From the NCBI GenBank assembly GCA_020692215.1, contig JAIMKW010000002.1, forward strand, positions 372,001-436,000: DNA of 64,000 nt. Reading direction: 5' to 3'. Positions 1 to 8,281 of the stretch are shown here, piece by piece. The stretch is from Sandarakinorhabdus sp. (GTDB lineage Bacteria > Pseudomonadota > Alphaproteobacteria > Sphingomonadales > Sphingomonadaceae). The position numbers and the translations under genes are program-made. The notes under the pieces are model-generated. The model did no database searches. It was not told where the DNA came from and saw only the letters and a list, made by a program, of their open reading frames with translations. Each line of letters starts with the position of its first letter. Position 1 is the stretch's first letter.

Positions 1-1446
1 CTCGCCATCCACCAGCCCTGCACGCACAGCCTTGTGCCCTTCCAGCACGGCCACGCCATCATCCTGCAAGGAATCCCGCACAAGCACTGACGCCTCGCCC
101 TCTTCGCGCAGGAGGATCCGATCGGCGGCTTCCACCAATGTGACCGAAGAGCCCAGGCGCGCGAATGATTGCGCAAGTTCGCAACCGATTGGGCCGCCAC
201 CCAGCACCACCAGCCTTGCAGGCGCAGCCTCACGGCCAGCCATGCTGTCCCAAAGCGTCTCGCTGGTCAGGAAACCTGTCTCATCGAGGCCCGGAATCGG
301 CGGCACGATCGGCCTTGCGCCCGTTGCCAATGCAATCGCACGCGTTGTCAGGATCTCGCTTGCCCCGTCCTCAGCCGTGAGTTCCACCCGCCAGGGATCG
401 ATGATCCGCGCATGCCCGATCCGCGCATCGACCCCGAGCCCGCGATAGCGTTCGACACTGTCGTGCGGCGCGATGGTATCAACGGCACCCTTCACACGCT
501 CCATTACTGCCTTAAATTCGACTTTCATTCCATTGGTTTTAATGCCGAACTTCTCTGATCTCCGAACATCAGCAGCCATCTTGGCGCTGCGGATCAGGGC
601 CTTGGACGGAACGCAGCCGGAATTCAGGCAATCGCCCCCCATGGCGTGAGATTCCACCAGCGTCACCTTGGCCTTCACGGCGGCGGCAATATAGGCCGTC
701 ACCAGTCCTGCAGCGCCACCACCAATCACGATGAGATTTCGGTCGAAATTGCGCGGCTTGTTCCAGCGCGCGTAAATCCGCGCCCGGCGGATACGGCCCA
801 GGATCCAGCGCGCAATCCAGGGGAACAGCCCAAGCAGCACGAACGAGCCCAGCAGCCCGGGCGACAGGATATCCGAAAGGCTTTCGATCTTCGCGAGCTC
901 GGTGCCGGCATTCACATAGACGATGGTTCCCGCAAGCATTCCAACCTGGCTGACCCAGGCGAAGGTGCGCGCCTTCATGCTGGTAAGGCCCATCAGCAGG
1001 TTGACCAGAAAGAAGGGGAACACGGGCACGAGGCGCAGAGTGAACAAATAGAATGCGCCATCTTTCGCGATACCGTCGTTGATCGGCTTCAGCCGCGCCC
1101 CGAACCGTTTCTGAATTGAATCCCTGAAAAGGTAGCGGGAAGACAGGAACGCAAGCGTGGCGCCTGCCGTGGATGCAAAAGAGACAAGGATCGTGCCCGT
1201 CACCAGGCCGAACAAGGCGCCAGCCGCCAATGTCAGGATGGCTGCGCCCGGCAGAGACAGGGCAGTAACGGCCACATAGAGCAGGAAGAATCCGCCCAGC
1301 AATACGGAAGGTCTGGCTGCAAAGAGGGCGTCGAATTCTGCCTGCCGGGTCTTCAGCGTTTCCAGCGTCAGCGCGTCGGCCAGCCCAAAGCGAAGGGCCA
1401 GAATGGCCGCGAGCACGAGCGCCCCCAGCAACAGCAGTTTCTTCAT
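1..1446 (-). CDS. TVP38/DedA-type membrane domain fused to FAD pyridine nucleotide-disulfide oxidoreductase (3' end outside window)
   Basis: 482 residues are visible from the ATG at 1446; the C-terminus lies beyond the left edge. Residues about 1-215 are hydrophobic with several membrane segments and resemble the VTT (TVP38/TMEM64) family, including a conserved FPFFLVNLLMG stretch. From about residue 225 a Rossmann fold begins (GGGAAGLVTAYIAA), followed by the redox-active pair C273/C278 in GDCLNSGC. A second nucleotide-binding motif (VVLGGGPIGCELA) sits near residue 415. The soluble half resembles mercuric reductase and dihydrolipoamide dehydrogenase, but nothing points to mercury as substrate. 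It follows the gene ending at 1505 by 58 bp in the same direction, so the two flavoproteins are probably one operon. I infer a membrane-tethered thiol-disulfide or quinone reductase; the substrate is unknown. Confidence 0.88.
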   Translation of the reverse strand, partial: MKKLLLLGALVLAAILALRFGLADALTLETLKTRQAEFDALFAARPSVLLGGFFLLYVAVTALSLPGAAILTLAAGALFGLVTGTILVSFASTAGATLAFLSSRYLFRDSIQKRFGARLKPINDGIAKDGAFYLFTLRLVPVFPFFLVNLLMGLTSMKARTFAWVSQVGMLAGTIVYVNAGTELAKIESLSDILSPGLLGSFVLLGLFPWIARWILGRIRRARIYARWNKPRNFDRNLIVIGGGAAGLVTAYIAAAVKAKVTLVESHAMGGDCLNSGCVPSKALIRSAKMAADVRRSEKFGIKTNGMKVEFKAVMERVKGAVDTIAPHDSVERYRGLGVDARIGHARIIDPWRVELTAEDGASEILTTRAIALATGARPIVPPIPGLDETGFLTSETLWDSMAGREAAPARLVVLGGGPIGCELAQSFARLGSSVTLVEAADRILLREEGEASVLVRDSLQDDGVAVLEGHKAVRAGLVDGE

Positions 1447-1504
1447 GCGCCCCTTTCCCGATTGTTCGGTCGATACTGCCATTTCGCAGTGCACAAGGAA
1501 AGCG

Positions 1505-2605
1505 TTACACCCGGCGCTGCTTTGCAACATAGGCACGGTCGATCCTGTCCTTCAGCGACCACAGCCAATCGCCCTCCAGGCTCCAAGCGTTTCCGGATGC
1601 CAGGGCATGGCCGGGCCGCGTGGCCAGAAGATACAGGACGGGCTTCCAGGGCCGATAGGCTTTCATTCCCCCGCCGCAGAGCGTTGCAAGCAGATTGTGG
1701 GCCACGATCGGCCCGGCGCGAACGGCATGCAGGCCGGACCGCGTGACACGATTGTCGGGAAAGGCCGCGATATCGCCAGATGCCAGAATGGCGGGATGGC
1801 TTCTGCTTTGGAAGCAGCGATCCACCGCGACAAATCCAGCCGGGTCCAACTGCAATCCGGAGGCCGGGAGCCAGGCCGGTGGAGCCGCCCCGGTTGCCGC
1901 GATCACATGATCCAGTTCGATGAGGCGACCATCTGCGAGGCGGGCTCCTCCGGCTTCGGCAATCGCGGCCCCACGCACCCTGTGGATCCCGCGCGCGGCC
2001 AGATGCTGCGCCGCCCGACGGCCCAGGCTTGCAGGATGGCCAGCCAGCAAACCGGCTTCACCCTCAAAGAGCCAGATGGCCGCCTCGGGAAGAGCGTGGG
2101 CTGCCGCAAGGGCCAATTCGACCCCACCGGCGCCACCGCCCGCAAACCCCAGCCGAACCCGCTGTCTGCTTGCCGCTTCGCGAATGCCTTCCCACTCTGC
2201 GAGAAAGTCCGGGATAGGGCGCACCGGCAGCAATCGCTCCGCAAATGGCAACAGGCGCGAAACATTGATGCCGCTGCCCACGGCCAGCGAAAGACCATCG
2301 AACGGGACAACAGCTCCGCTTGCCAGAACAAGCTGACGAATGCCTGCATCCAACCCGACAATCCGATCCTGCAGAAACGAAGCCCCGGCACGTGCGGCCT
2401 GGGGGGCAAGCGCAATTTCCAGCTCTGCACGGGAATATTGACCGGCCATATGCCCGGGCAGCATGCCTGAATAAATCAACGAAGGCCCATCGTTGACAAG
2501 CAGGATTTCCATATCGGCAGGTCGGTCCCGGGCCATGCGCTCCAGAACCGCAAGGTGCACATGGCCACCGCCCGCCAGCACCAGTCGCCTTTGCCGTTTG
2601 CCCAT
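1505..2605 (-). CDS. FAD-dependent pyridine nucleotide-disulfide oxidoreductase (NADH dehydrogenase-like, 'N-terminal to SelD' type)
   Basis: 366 residues from the ATG at 2605. The frame is open upstream, but that extension is unlike the family. The N-terminus LVLAGGGHVHLAVLERMA with later YSGMLPGHMAGQY is the signature of the NADH-dehydrogenase-like flavoprotein family that in some bacteria precedes SelD. A second glycine motif (LGFAGGGAGGVELALA) and a C-terminal FAD contact (ILASGDIAAF) are visible. No selD domain or gene is present here. It diverges from the methyltransferase at 2659 across about 50 bp and precedes the membrane-fused flavoprotein, which suggests joint expression. A role in electron transfer from NAD(P)H is inferred from the family only. 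Confidence 0.85.
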   Translation of the reverse strand: MGKRQRRLVLAGGGHVHLAVLERMARDRPADMEILLVNDGPSLIYSGMLPGHMAGQYSRAELEIALAPQAARAGASFLQDRIVGLDAGIRQLVLASGAVVPFDGLSLAVGSGINVSRLLPFAERLLPVRPIPDFLAEWEGIREAASRQRVRLGFAGGGAGGVELALAAAHALPEAAIWLFEGEAGLLAGHPASLGRRAAQHLAARGIHRVRGAAIAEAGGARLADGRLIELDHVIAATGAAPPAWLPASGLQLDPAGFVAVDRCFQSRSHPAILASGDIAAFPDNRVTRSGLHAVRAGPIVAHNLLATLCGGGMKAYRPWKPVLYLLATRPGHALASGNAWSLEGDWLWSLKDRIDRAYVAKQRRV

Positions 2606-2658
2606 GCTGGCTCTTTGCACTGGATGGCGCCTTGCGAACAGCCTGCTACACAGGAAGC

Positions 2659-3291
2659 ATGAATGGATGGTGGGACAGGCACATGGTGCCCCGGCTGATC
2701 GGCTTTTGCTGTTCCCAGCCCCCTGTGATGCGGCGTCGGCTGGAGGTCGTGCCAAACGCCAGCGGGCGCGTCTTGGAACTTGGCGCCGGGGGCGGCGCCA
2801 ACCTTGGCCTTTATGATCGCAGCCGCGTGCAGTCGGTTGTTGGCATAGATCCTTCAGAGGGGCTGATTGCCCGCGCTGAAGATGCCAAAAAGCCCGCAGA
2901 CGAGACTTTCTTCCGGATTGAGCGCGGGGTTGCCGAAGAGCTGCCCTTTCGCGATGCCAGCTTCGATACCGTCCTTGCGACCTTCACCCTTTGTTCCGTG
3001 CAAGACCCTCAAAAGGCGTTGAAAGAGGCTGCAAGGGTCCTGAAGCCGGGTGGGCGACTGCTGTTTCTCGAGCATGGCCTGTCGCCCGATGAGGATACCC
3101 GCCGCTGGCAGCACCGGATCGAACCGGTCTGGAAGCACATCGCCGGCGGGTGCCATCTCACCCGGCCGGTAACAGCCAGCATCGTAAACGCCGGATTCAT
3201 CGTACCAGAGCGACACGGGCGCTACATGGAAAAATCCCCACGCTTTGCTGGCTGGGTGGAATGGGGTGAAGCCTTTGCCAACAAGGGCTGA
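2659..3291 (+). CDS. class I SAM-dependent methyltransferase (UbiE/METTL7-like)
   Basis: 210 residues from the ATG at 2659, chosen because AGGA at 2653-2656 lies just upstream; an in-frame start at 2632 would add nine residues. Motif I (VLELGAGGGANL) and the acidic post-I motif (VVGIDPSEGL) bind S-adenosylmethionine. A post-motif block (LPFRDASFDTVLATFTLC) and LKPGGRLLFLEHG complete the fold. The C-terminal half (HRIEPVWKHIAGGCHLTR) matches the small soluble group related to METTL7 and UbiE. It is transcribed away from the flavoprotein genes and has no metabolic partner nearby that would identify its acceptor. Confidence 0.85.
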   Translation: MNGWWDRHMVPRLIGFCCSQPPVMRRRLEVVPNASGRVLELGAGGGANLGLYDRSRVQSVVGIDPSEGLIARAEDAKKPADETFFRIERGVAEELPFRDASFDTVLATFTLCSVQDPQKALKEAARVLKPGGRLLFLEHGLSPDEDTRRWQHRIEPVWKHIAGGCHLTRPVTASIVNAGFIVPERHGRYMEKSPRFAGWVEWGEAFANKG

Positions 3292-3389
3292 TACGATCAG
3301 GGCTAACACCAAGGCCTGCGAAGCCCAACTTTCGCGGGCCATAGAGAAGCTGCTTTGAAAGGCGGAACGGCGGCAGCGATAGTCAGCAT

Positions 3390-3521
3390 ATGGCCAATCG
3401 CAACCAGACCGGAAAGCCTGCGGCATCGGCTGCACAGGACGAACACCGCCTGGACAGGGTGGTAACTGCCATAGCGCTCATAGCCACTGTAGGGCTGATC
3501 CTGCTCAGCCCGCTGGTCTGA
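3390..3521 (+). CDS. possible 43-residue single-pass membrane protein
   Basis: A short frame starting at ATG 3390 encodes a polar N-terminal half (MANRNQTGKPAASAAQDEHR) followed by one hydrophobic segment of about 20 residues (VVTAIALIATVGLILLSPLV) at the C-terminus. That is the shape of many small bacterial membrane proteins. It lies in the gap between the methyltransferase and the convergent accA. There is no good ribosome binding site, and I do not recognise a family. The rest of the gap (3292-3389 and 3522-3560) shows nothing else. Confidence 0.3.
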   Translation: MANRNQTGKPAASAAQDEHRLDRVVTAIALIATVGLILLSPLV

Positions 3522-3560
3522 CCTCCGGCCTCAGACAGACCGGCAAGTTTCAGGACGAAC

Positions 3561-4502
3561 CTAGGCGAACCCTGCCCGCCCAAGGCCCAGAAAGCGGTTT
3601 CTTCGCTGCGTTCTGAGCGCTTCAGGGTCCAGTCCGTTCAACATGTCCAGTTCAGCCGCAATCGCTGATCGGACGCGCCCGAACATCTCGTCATGGTTGC
3701 GGTGTGCCCCGCCGACAGGCTCGTAGACAATCCTGTCGATGACATCGAGCCGCAGGAGATCTGCGGCTGTGATCTTCATGGCATCGGCAGCATCAGCAGA
3801 TCTAGAGTTCCCATCTCTCCACAAGATAGACGCGCAACCCTCTGGAGATATTACCGAGTATATCGCATTTTCCAGCATCAGAACCTTGTTGGCCGCCGCC
3901 AGTGCAACAGCCCCGCCCGATCCGCCTTCCCCCAGAATAACCGAAACCATCGGCACGCCCAGCGCCAGGCTGGCCTCTGTCGAGCGCGCGATTGCCTCCG
4001 CCTGGCCCCGCTCCTCTGCATCGATGCCAGGAAAGGCGCCGGCTGTATCCACCAACGCAATCACCGGCAGTCCGAACCGGTCAGCCATCTTGAGGAGGCG
4101 GACAGCTTTCCGATAGCCCTCCGGCCGCGCCATGCCGAAATTGTGGCGCAGGCGGCTTTGCGTATCCTCGCCCTTGGCATGGCCCATCACCACAACGGCG
4201 CGGCCCTCAAAGCGCGCAAGTCCGCCAAGAATCGCCATATCGTCTCCGAAGAGGCGATCGCCACCAAGCAACTCCAGTTCGCTGAACAGGGCTTGGGCAT
4301 AGTGCCGGAAGTGCGGCCGTTGCGGATGCCGCGCCACCTGTGTGCGTTGCCACGGTGTAAGCCGGCTGTAGAGGTCGTGCAGTTGCCGGTCTGCACGCTC
4401 CACCAGGCGTGCAGCCTCTTCCGGGGCACCGGCAGCACGCGCTTCGGCCGCACTCTTGGCAAGTGCCCCGACCTGCCGCTCGAAATCCAGCCATTCGCCC
4501 AA
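3561..4502 (-). CDS. accA: acetyl-CoA carboxylase carboxyltransferase subunit alpha
   Basis: 313 residues. With AccD, AccC and AccB it makes malonyl-CoA from acetyl-CoA. Family hallmarks are LTPWQRTQVARHP, HNFGMARPEGYRKA, AEERGQAEAIARS, GEGGSGGAVALAAANKVLM and YSVISPEGCASILW. The start is TTG at 4502, because an in-frame TGA lies just upstream and no ATG or GTG is available; AGGGG precedes the TTG by seven bases. It begins ten bases after the stop of the malonyl-CoA reductase gene, so translation is probably coupled. Some usually conserved positions differ: DTAGAFPG where DTPGAYPG or DTSGAFPG is usual, and WRDGNSRSADAADAM where WR-SADKAADAAEAM is typical. I infer a pathway-dedicated copy rather than the housekeeping one. 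Accd, accB and accC are not in the window. Confidence 0.95.
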   Translation of the reverse strand: MGEWLDFERQVGALAKSAAEARAAGAPEEAARLVERADRQLHDLYSRLTPWQRTQVARHPQRPHFRHYAQALFSELELLGGDRLFGDDMAILGGLARFEGRAVVVMGHAKGEDTQSRLRHNFGMARPEGYRKAVRLLKMADRFGLPVIALVDTAGAFPGIDAEERGQAEAIARSTEASLALGVPMVSVILGEGGSGGAVALAAANKVLMLENAIYSVISPEGCASILWRDGNSRSADAADAMKITAADLLRLDVIDRIVYEPVGGAHRNHDEMFGRVRSAIAAELDMLNGLDPEALRTQRRNRFLGLGRAGFA

Positions 4503-4512
4503 GCTCTTGCCC

Positions 4513-7500
4513 CTAAACGGTCATCGCCATCCCACGGTAGATCCGCGAGCGATAGCGCGAGTCTTCCGCATCGGGAAGCGGAGCGCCGAGAAGCAGAACC
4601 GCACGCGAGAAGCGGCGCACTTCTTCCAGATGCTCATCCAGATTTCTTGGCTCTTCCGAACGAACGCGCCGTGTCAGGTTGATCTGGTTGATCGGCACAT
4701 CGTGCACCAGGCGCTCATTTTCCACCGCCAACGTGGCTGTAAAGGCGTGGAGCGTTGTCTTGATGAAGTTTGCAAGGCTGAATGCCGGCCCGGCAGTGCC
4801 CATCGGCACGTCCGGCGACACCAGCACAAGTTGGCAGTCATCGAACAGCGATGCCTTGCGCGACACCCGGAAATGATGTGTGAGATTGGTTTCCACCATG
4901 TCGCGGAAATCCTCCGGGCTCAGCAGTGCGTCCGCTTCGAACAAGCGATCAGGCAGGCCCTTCAGCGGGGTGGAGACCACGGTCGTCGGCCGTCCCCAGC
5001 GTGAAAGCGCCTCATCCATCCCGGCCTCCACGCTGTCGGGCAACAAGATTGTCTCCAGAACGCCATCAGCGGCGCCGGGAATACAAGCCCTTATCGCATC
5101 GGCCCCTTCGGTCGTGCGCGTCAACAAAACGACGCGTGCGACATGGCAGTCTTCCACGAATTGCCGCGCGGCTTCTCCCAGATAGTCCCCCAGATGCTCG
5201 CCGATGATCCACACGGTCTTGCCGCGCATCCGGTCGAGGCGCTCCTGCTTGGGGCTGCCGAACAGCTCGCGCTCGGTCGTGGAGCGCTCCACCGAAAGCC
5301 CGCCCGAGGGCATGAAGGTTTCGCCCGAGACTGCTCGATCCGCCAAAAAGAAAACCGTCGCCTGCGCCACTTCGGATTCCGTTGGCATCTTGCCGAGATG
5401 AAGTTGCTTCAGCACCCCGGACCCAACCTTTTTCGCCTCTTCGGCAATCATTTCAGCCGGCAGGAACGGAATGTCGTCAGGCGGAAGCTTCAGCAGCCAG
5501 CTGCCATTCTCATCCGCTGTATCGGGCCGGTCAGACCAGCCAGGCGCATCCAGCAGATATCCGGCGAGGCGCAACCTCGAAACAAGCCGGGACGCGATCC
5601 TGGGGGTCAGAAGATGGCGATCCCATGTGCAGATGCCATCGCCTTCGCGCGCGGTTGCAAGCGCCAGATCCCGCAGTTCGCGCGGGCTTTCACTGTCGTG
5701 CGAAAGATAGGCGCTGTCGTTGCGGGACAGGCGGCCAAGCACGGCCTCCACCCGGGCGCCACGGCGGATCGCCTTGATCACAGCCGCGTGCACCGCATTC
5801 AGCCGCTTGTTCTCAAGGATCAGCCGACCGCGCCGTTCGAACAGACCCGGCTTCCCGCCGGTGCCCGAAAGCCGGTCGCCATCGACTGGGCCCGGCGCGA
5901 TGGCATTAAACTGCACCTCCGGCCCCAGATGCCGCGACATCGATTCCACCATGGCCCGCTGCCCGGCCTTGGAAACGGCATAGTCGGCCCTGTTGGGATA
6001 GGCCACGGCCAGAAACTTCTCACCTCCGAAATATGAACTGACGTTCAGAACATAGCCCGAACCCTGCGCTTTCATCTGCGGCACCACATGGTGCATCAGC
6101 AGGAAATTGGAGATGAGGTTGGCGTCCAGCGTGTAGCGCCATGCATCCACCCCCATGTCGACGACCATCTCCTCGGCGCCGGCCACGCCGGCATTGTTGA
6201 TCAGATAGTCGATCCGGCCAAACGCCTTGATCGTTTCATCCACGGCATTCTTCAGCGATGCAAAATCCGACACATCGACATTGGCGAGCGTGCGAACCCG
6301 CCGCTCGACACCGGCAAATCCGACATCTTCCAGCTCCGAAACGATCCGTGCCCGCGCTGTCGCAAGTTCGCTTTCGCGCCGCGCCACCATCATCACCTTG
6401 GCACCGGCCAAGGCAAGCAGCCGTGCAACCTGGCCGCCGATCCCCGCCGACCCGCCCGTAATCAGGGCGACCTTTCCAAGATGCAGGCCGGTGATGTTTT
6501 CGGAGAAGCCGGGCATGGCCTTTCGAGCGCCCGTCGCCTCGCCGATACTGGGCGGTATATACAGCGTGACTTCGCGGATCCGGTTTTCCTTCAATACGAT
6601 CCGCGCGGCCTGCCCTGCGGCGAAGGGCGCATTTTCGGGCTCGTCGTTGGAAAAGCGCACAATCTGGTTGCCCCATTCCGCCTGACGCCGCCTGCCGTGC
6701 TTCACATCGGTCATCGATTCATCACGCCATATGCGGATGATCTGCTCGGTCGCAGCGCGCAGCAGGTTGTTGTAAATGTCTCCTGCGCCGTCGGTGCGGT
6801 TGGTCATGAACACGAAGCGCGGTTCCTGCACCAGGCTGTCGTGCCGCTTCCAGTAGCGGCTCAACGTGCGGGCAATGGCAATGTTGCCGCCGATCTCGCT
6901 GTCCATGATTGCTTCGACAACAGTGTCGCTCGCCTCCGAGAGCGGGCCACTGTAATCCAGCGGCGCCTTGGCGGGCATGATGATCGCGCTTGTTACCGGC
7001 AGATGATCGGCAGTGAATGCCTTCAGGGCTGCCTCCATGCTCGCCGCGTCGTTTCGGCTGAACCGCACCACCGTCAGCCGGTCGCCGCCCTTTTCGGCAC
7101 GCAACCGCGCCTCTGCCAGTGCAACGTCGGCAGCGCGGGACAAGCCGAGCAGAACATGGGCGCCGGCACCCACCTGCACCTTTGCCAGTTCGAGGCCATC
7201 TTCCCATTGCTCCCCGGCGGCTACCAGCACGGCAAGCCCGGCCCCATCCATCGAGCGCATGGTCGGACGGGACAGATAGACCGAGCGCTCTTCCTTGCGC
7301 ACGCTCATCCCGTGCGTCACCTCGAAATCATGCCCGTTGAGCGCAGCGGATTCGTCGCTCCCCAGAAACAGGCATGTCATTGCGATGTCCTGCGGTGTCG
7401 GAAGCCTTCGTTCCAGCTTGCCGTCCGGGCCAGGCCGGTCGAGCGACATCATTCCCATATACTGGTTTGCAGTCGTGTCGGGCGCATCGCCCCGCATCTT

Positions 7501-8226
7501 GTCCATCGATGCGAACACAGTGCGGATCCGTTCCGATTCAATCGGGCCGGGAAACAGCAGATTCACGCGAATGCCCCGGGGACCGAGTTCCAGAGACAGC
7601 TTGCGCGAAAGCGCATTCATCGCTGCCTTTGGCACGACATAAGCCATCCGCCCGAAATAGGGCGTACGCGAGAAGATTGTGGAAACATTGATGATGGAAC
7701 CACCGGGCGGAATATGCGACGCGGCAGCCCGCACAAGGTTCCAGGCAACACCGAGAATGTTCCGCATGGCGTCACCGACCGTTTCGCTGTCGGTCGATCC
7801 GGCCTTCTGCAGGGCGAACAGGTCCGCATTGGATAGCGGAAGATCTTCCAGCCTCTGTTTGGGCCCCGCTGACCCGGCATTGTTGACCAGAATATCGATC
7901 CGCCCGAAGCGTTGCACGGCATCTGCAATCCCATCGCGAACCGACTGCGGGTCCGCTCCGTCGAGGACCACAGTCGCAACCTGCTCTGGCAGTGCACCGG
8001 TATCGGCCAGAACGGCCGCCCGCGCGGCTTCAAGCCGTTCGGCTGTGCGCCCGGTCATGATGACAACAGCGCCTTCCCGCACATAGTGGCGGACAATTTC
8101 CTGGCCCAGATTGCCGGCAGCGCCCGTGATCAGCGCGATTTTGCCGGCAAGCCGCCCCTTCGTTGCCGGCAAGGATTGTGCGTCGGCGGATTTTCGATTG
8201 CGCCGCTCCGAGACTGTTGTCGTCAT
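4513..8226 (-). CDS. mcr: bifunctional malonyl-CoA reductase (tandem short-chain dehydrogenase halves)
   Basis: 1237 residues, the size and architecture of the Chloroflexus enzyme (about 1220). In that family the C-terminal half reduces malonyl-CoA to malonate semialdehyde and the N-terminal half reduces this to 3-hydroxypropionate, both with NADPH. The N-terminal half has GAAGNLGQEI near residue 35, NNAGSAG, and a Tyr196-x3-Lys200 pair in YVVPK. The C-terminal half has GGSAGIGGQVARL near residue 585, NNAGVAG, and Tyr749-x3-Lys753 in YADYAVSK-type context. Each half also carries a second, degenerate Rossmann-like segment, as expected for four SDR-like modules. The ATG at 8226 follows AAGG closely. 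It lies 55 bp after the propionyl-CoA synthase gene and ten bases before accA. I consider the assignment firm; the in vivo role in this organism is inferred. Confidence 0.95.
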   Translation of the reverse strand: MTTTVSERRNRKSADAQSLPATKGRLAGKIALITGAAGNLGQEIVRHYVREGAVVIMTGRTAERLEAARAAVLADTGALPEQVATVVLDGADPQSVRDGIADAVQRFGRIDILVNNAGSAGPKQRLEDLPLSNADLFALQKAGSTDSETVGDAMRNILGVAWNLVRAAASHIPPGGSIINVSTIFSRTPYFGRMAYVVPKAAMNALSRKLSLELGPRGIRVNLLFPGPIESERIRTVFASMDKMRGDAPDTTANQYMGMMSLDRPGPDGKLERRLPTPQDIAMTCLFLGSDESAALNGHDFEVTHGMSVRKEERSVYLSRPTMRSMDGAGLAVLVAAGEQWEDGLELAKVQVGAGAHVLLGLSRAADVALAEARLRAEKGGDRLTVVRFSRNDAASMEAALKAFTADHLPVTSAIIMPAKAPLDYSGPLSEASDTVVEAIMDSEIGGNIAIARTLSRYWKRHDSLVQEPRFVFMTNRTDGAGDIYNNLLRAATEQIIRIWRDESMTDVKHGRRRQAEWGNQIVRFSNDEPENAPFAAGQAARIVLKENRIREVTLYIPPSIGEATGARKAMPGFSENITGLHLGKVALITGGSAGIGGQVARLLALAGAKVMMVARRESELATARARIVSELEDVGFAGVERRVRTLANVDVSDFASLKNAVDETIKAFGRIDYLINNAGVAGAEEMVVDMGVDAWRYTLDANLISNFLLMHHVVPQMKAQGSGYVLNVSSYFGGEKFLAVAYPNRADYAVSKAGQRAMVESMSRHLGPEVQFNAIAPGPVDGDRLSGTGGKPGLFERRGRLILENKRLNAVHAAVIKAIRRGARVEAVLGRLSRNDSAYLSHDSESPRELRDLALATAREGDGICTWDRHLLTPRIASRLVSRLRLAGYLLDAPGWSDRPDTADENGSWLLKLPPDDIPFLPAEMIAEEAKKVGSGVLKQLHLGKMPTESEVAQATVFFLADRAVSGETFMPSGGLSVERSTTERELFGSPKQERLDRMRGKTVWIIGEHLGDYLGEAARQFVEDCHVARVVLLTRTTEGADAIRACIPGAADGVLETILLPDSVEAGMDEALSRWGRPTTVVSTPLKGLPDRLFEADALLSPEDFRDMVETNLTHHFRVSRKASLFDDCQLVLVSPDVPMGTAGPAFSLANFIKTTLHAFTATLAVENERLVHDVPINQINLTRRVRSEEPRNLDEHLEEVRRFSRAVLLLGAPLPDAEDSRYRSRIYRGMAMTV

Positions 8227-8281
8227 CTACCTTGCTCCCCGTCTATCCCGATTGGCATATAGTCCCGTCAACCAGCGGCCT

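Noticed and set aside
1..1446. Calling the left-edge flavoprotein mercuric reductase
   Set aside because: The membrane domain and the lack of a mer neighbourhood or a metal-binding N-terminal domain argue against a mercury function.
6088..7836. A 582-codon open frame on the plus strand opposite mcr
   Set aside because: Same explanation; low-complexity composition and no recognisable motif.
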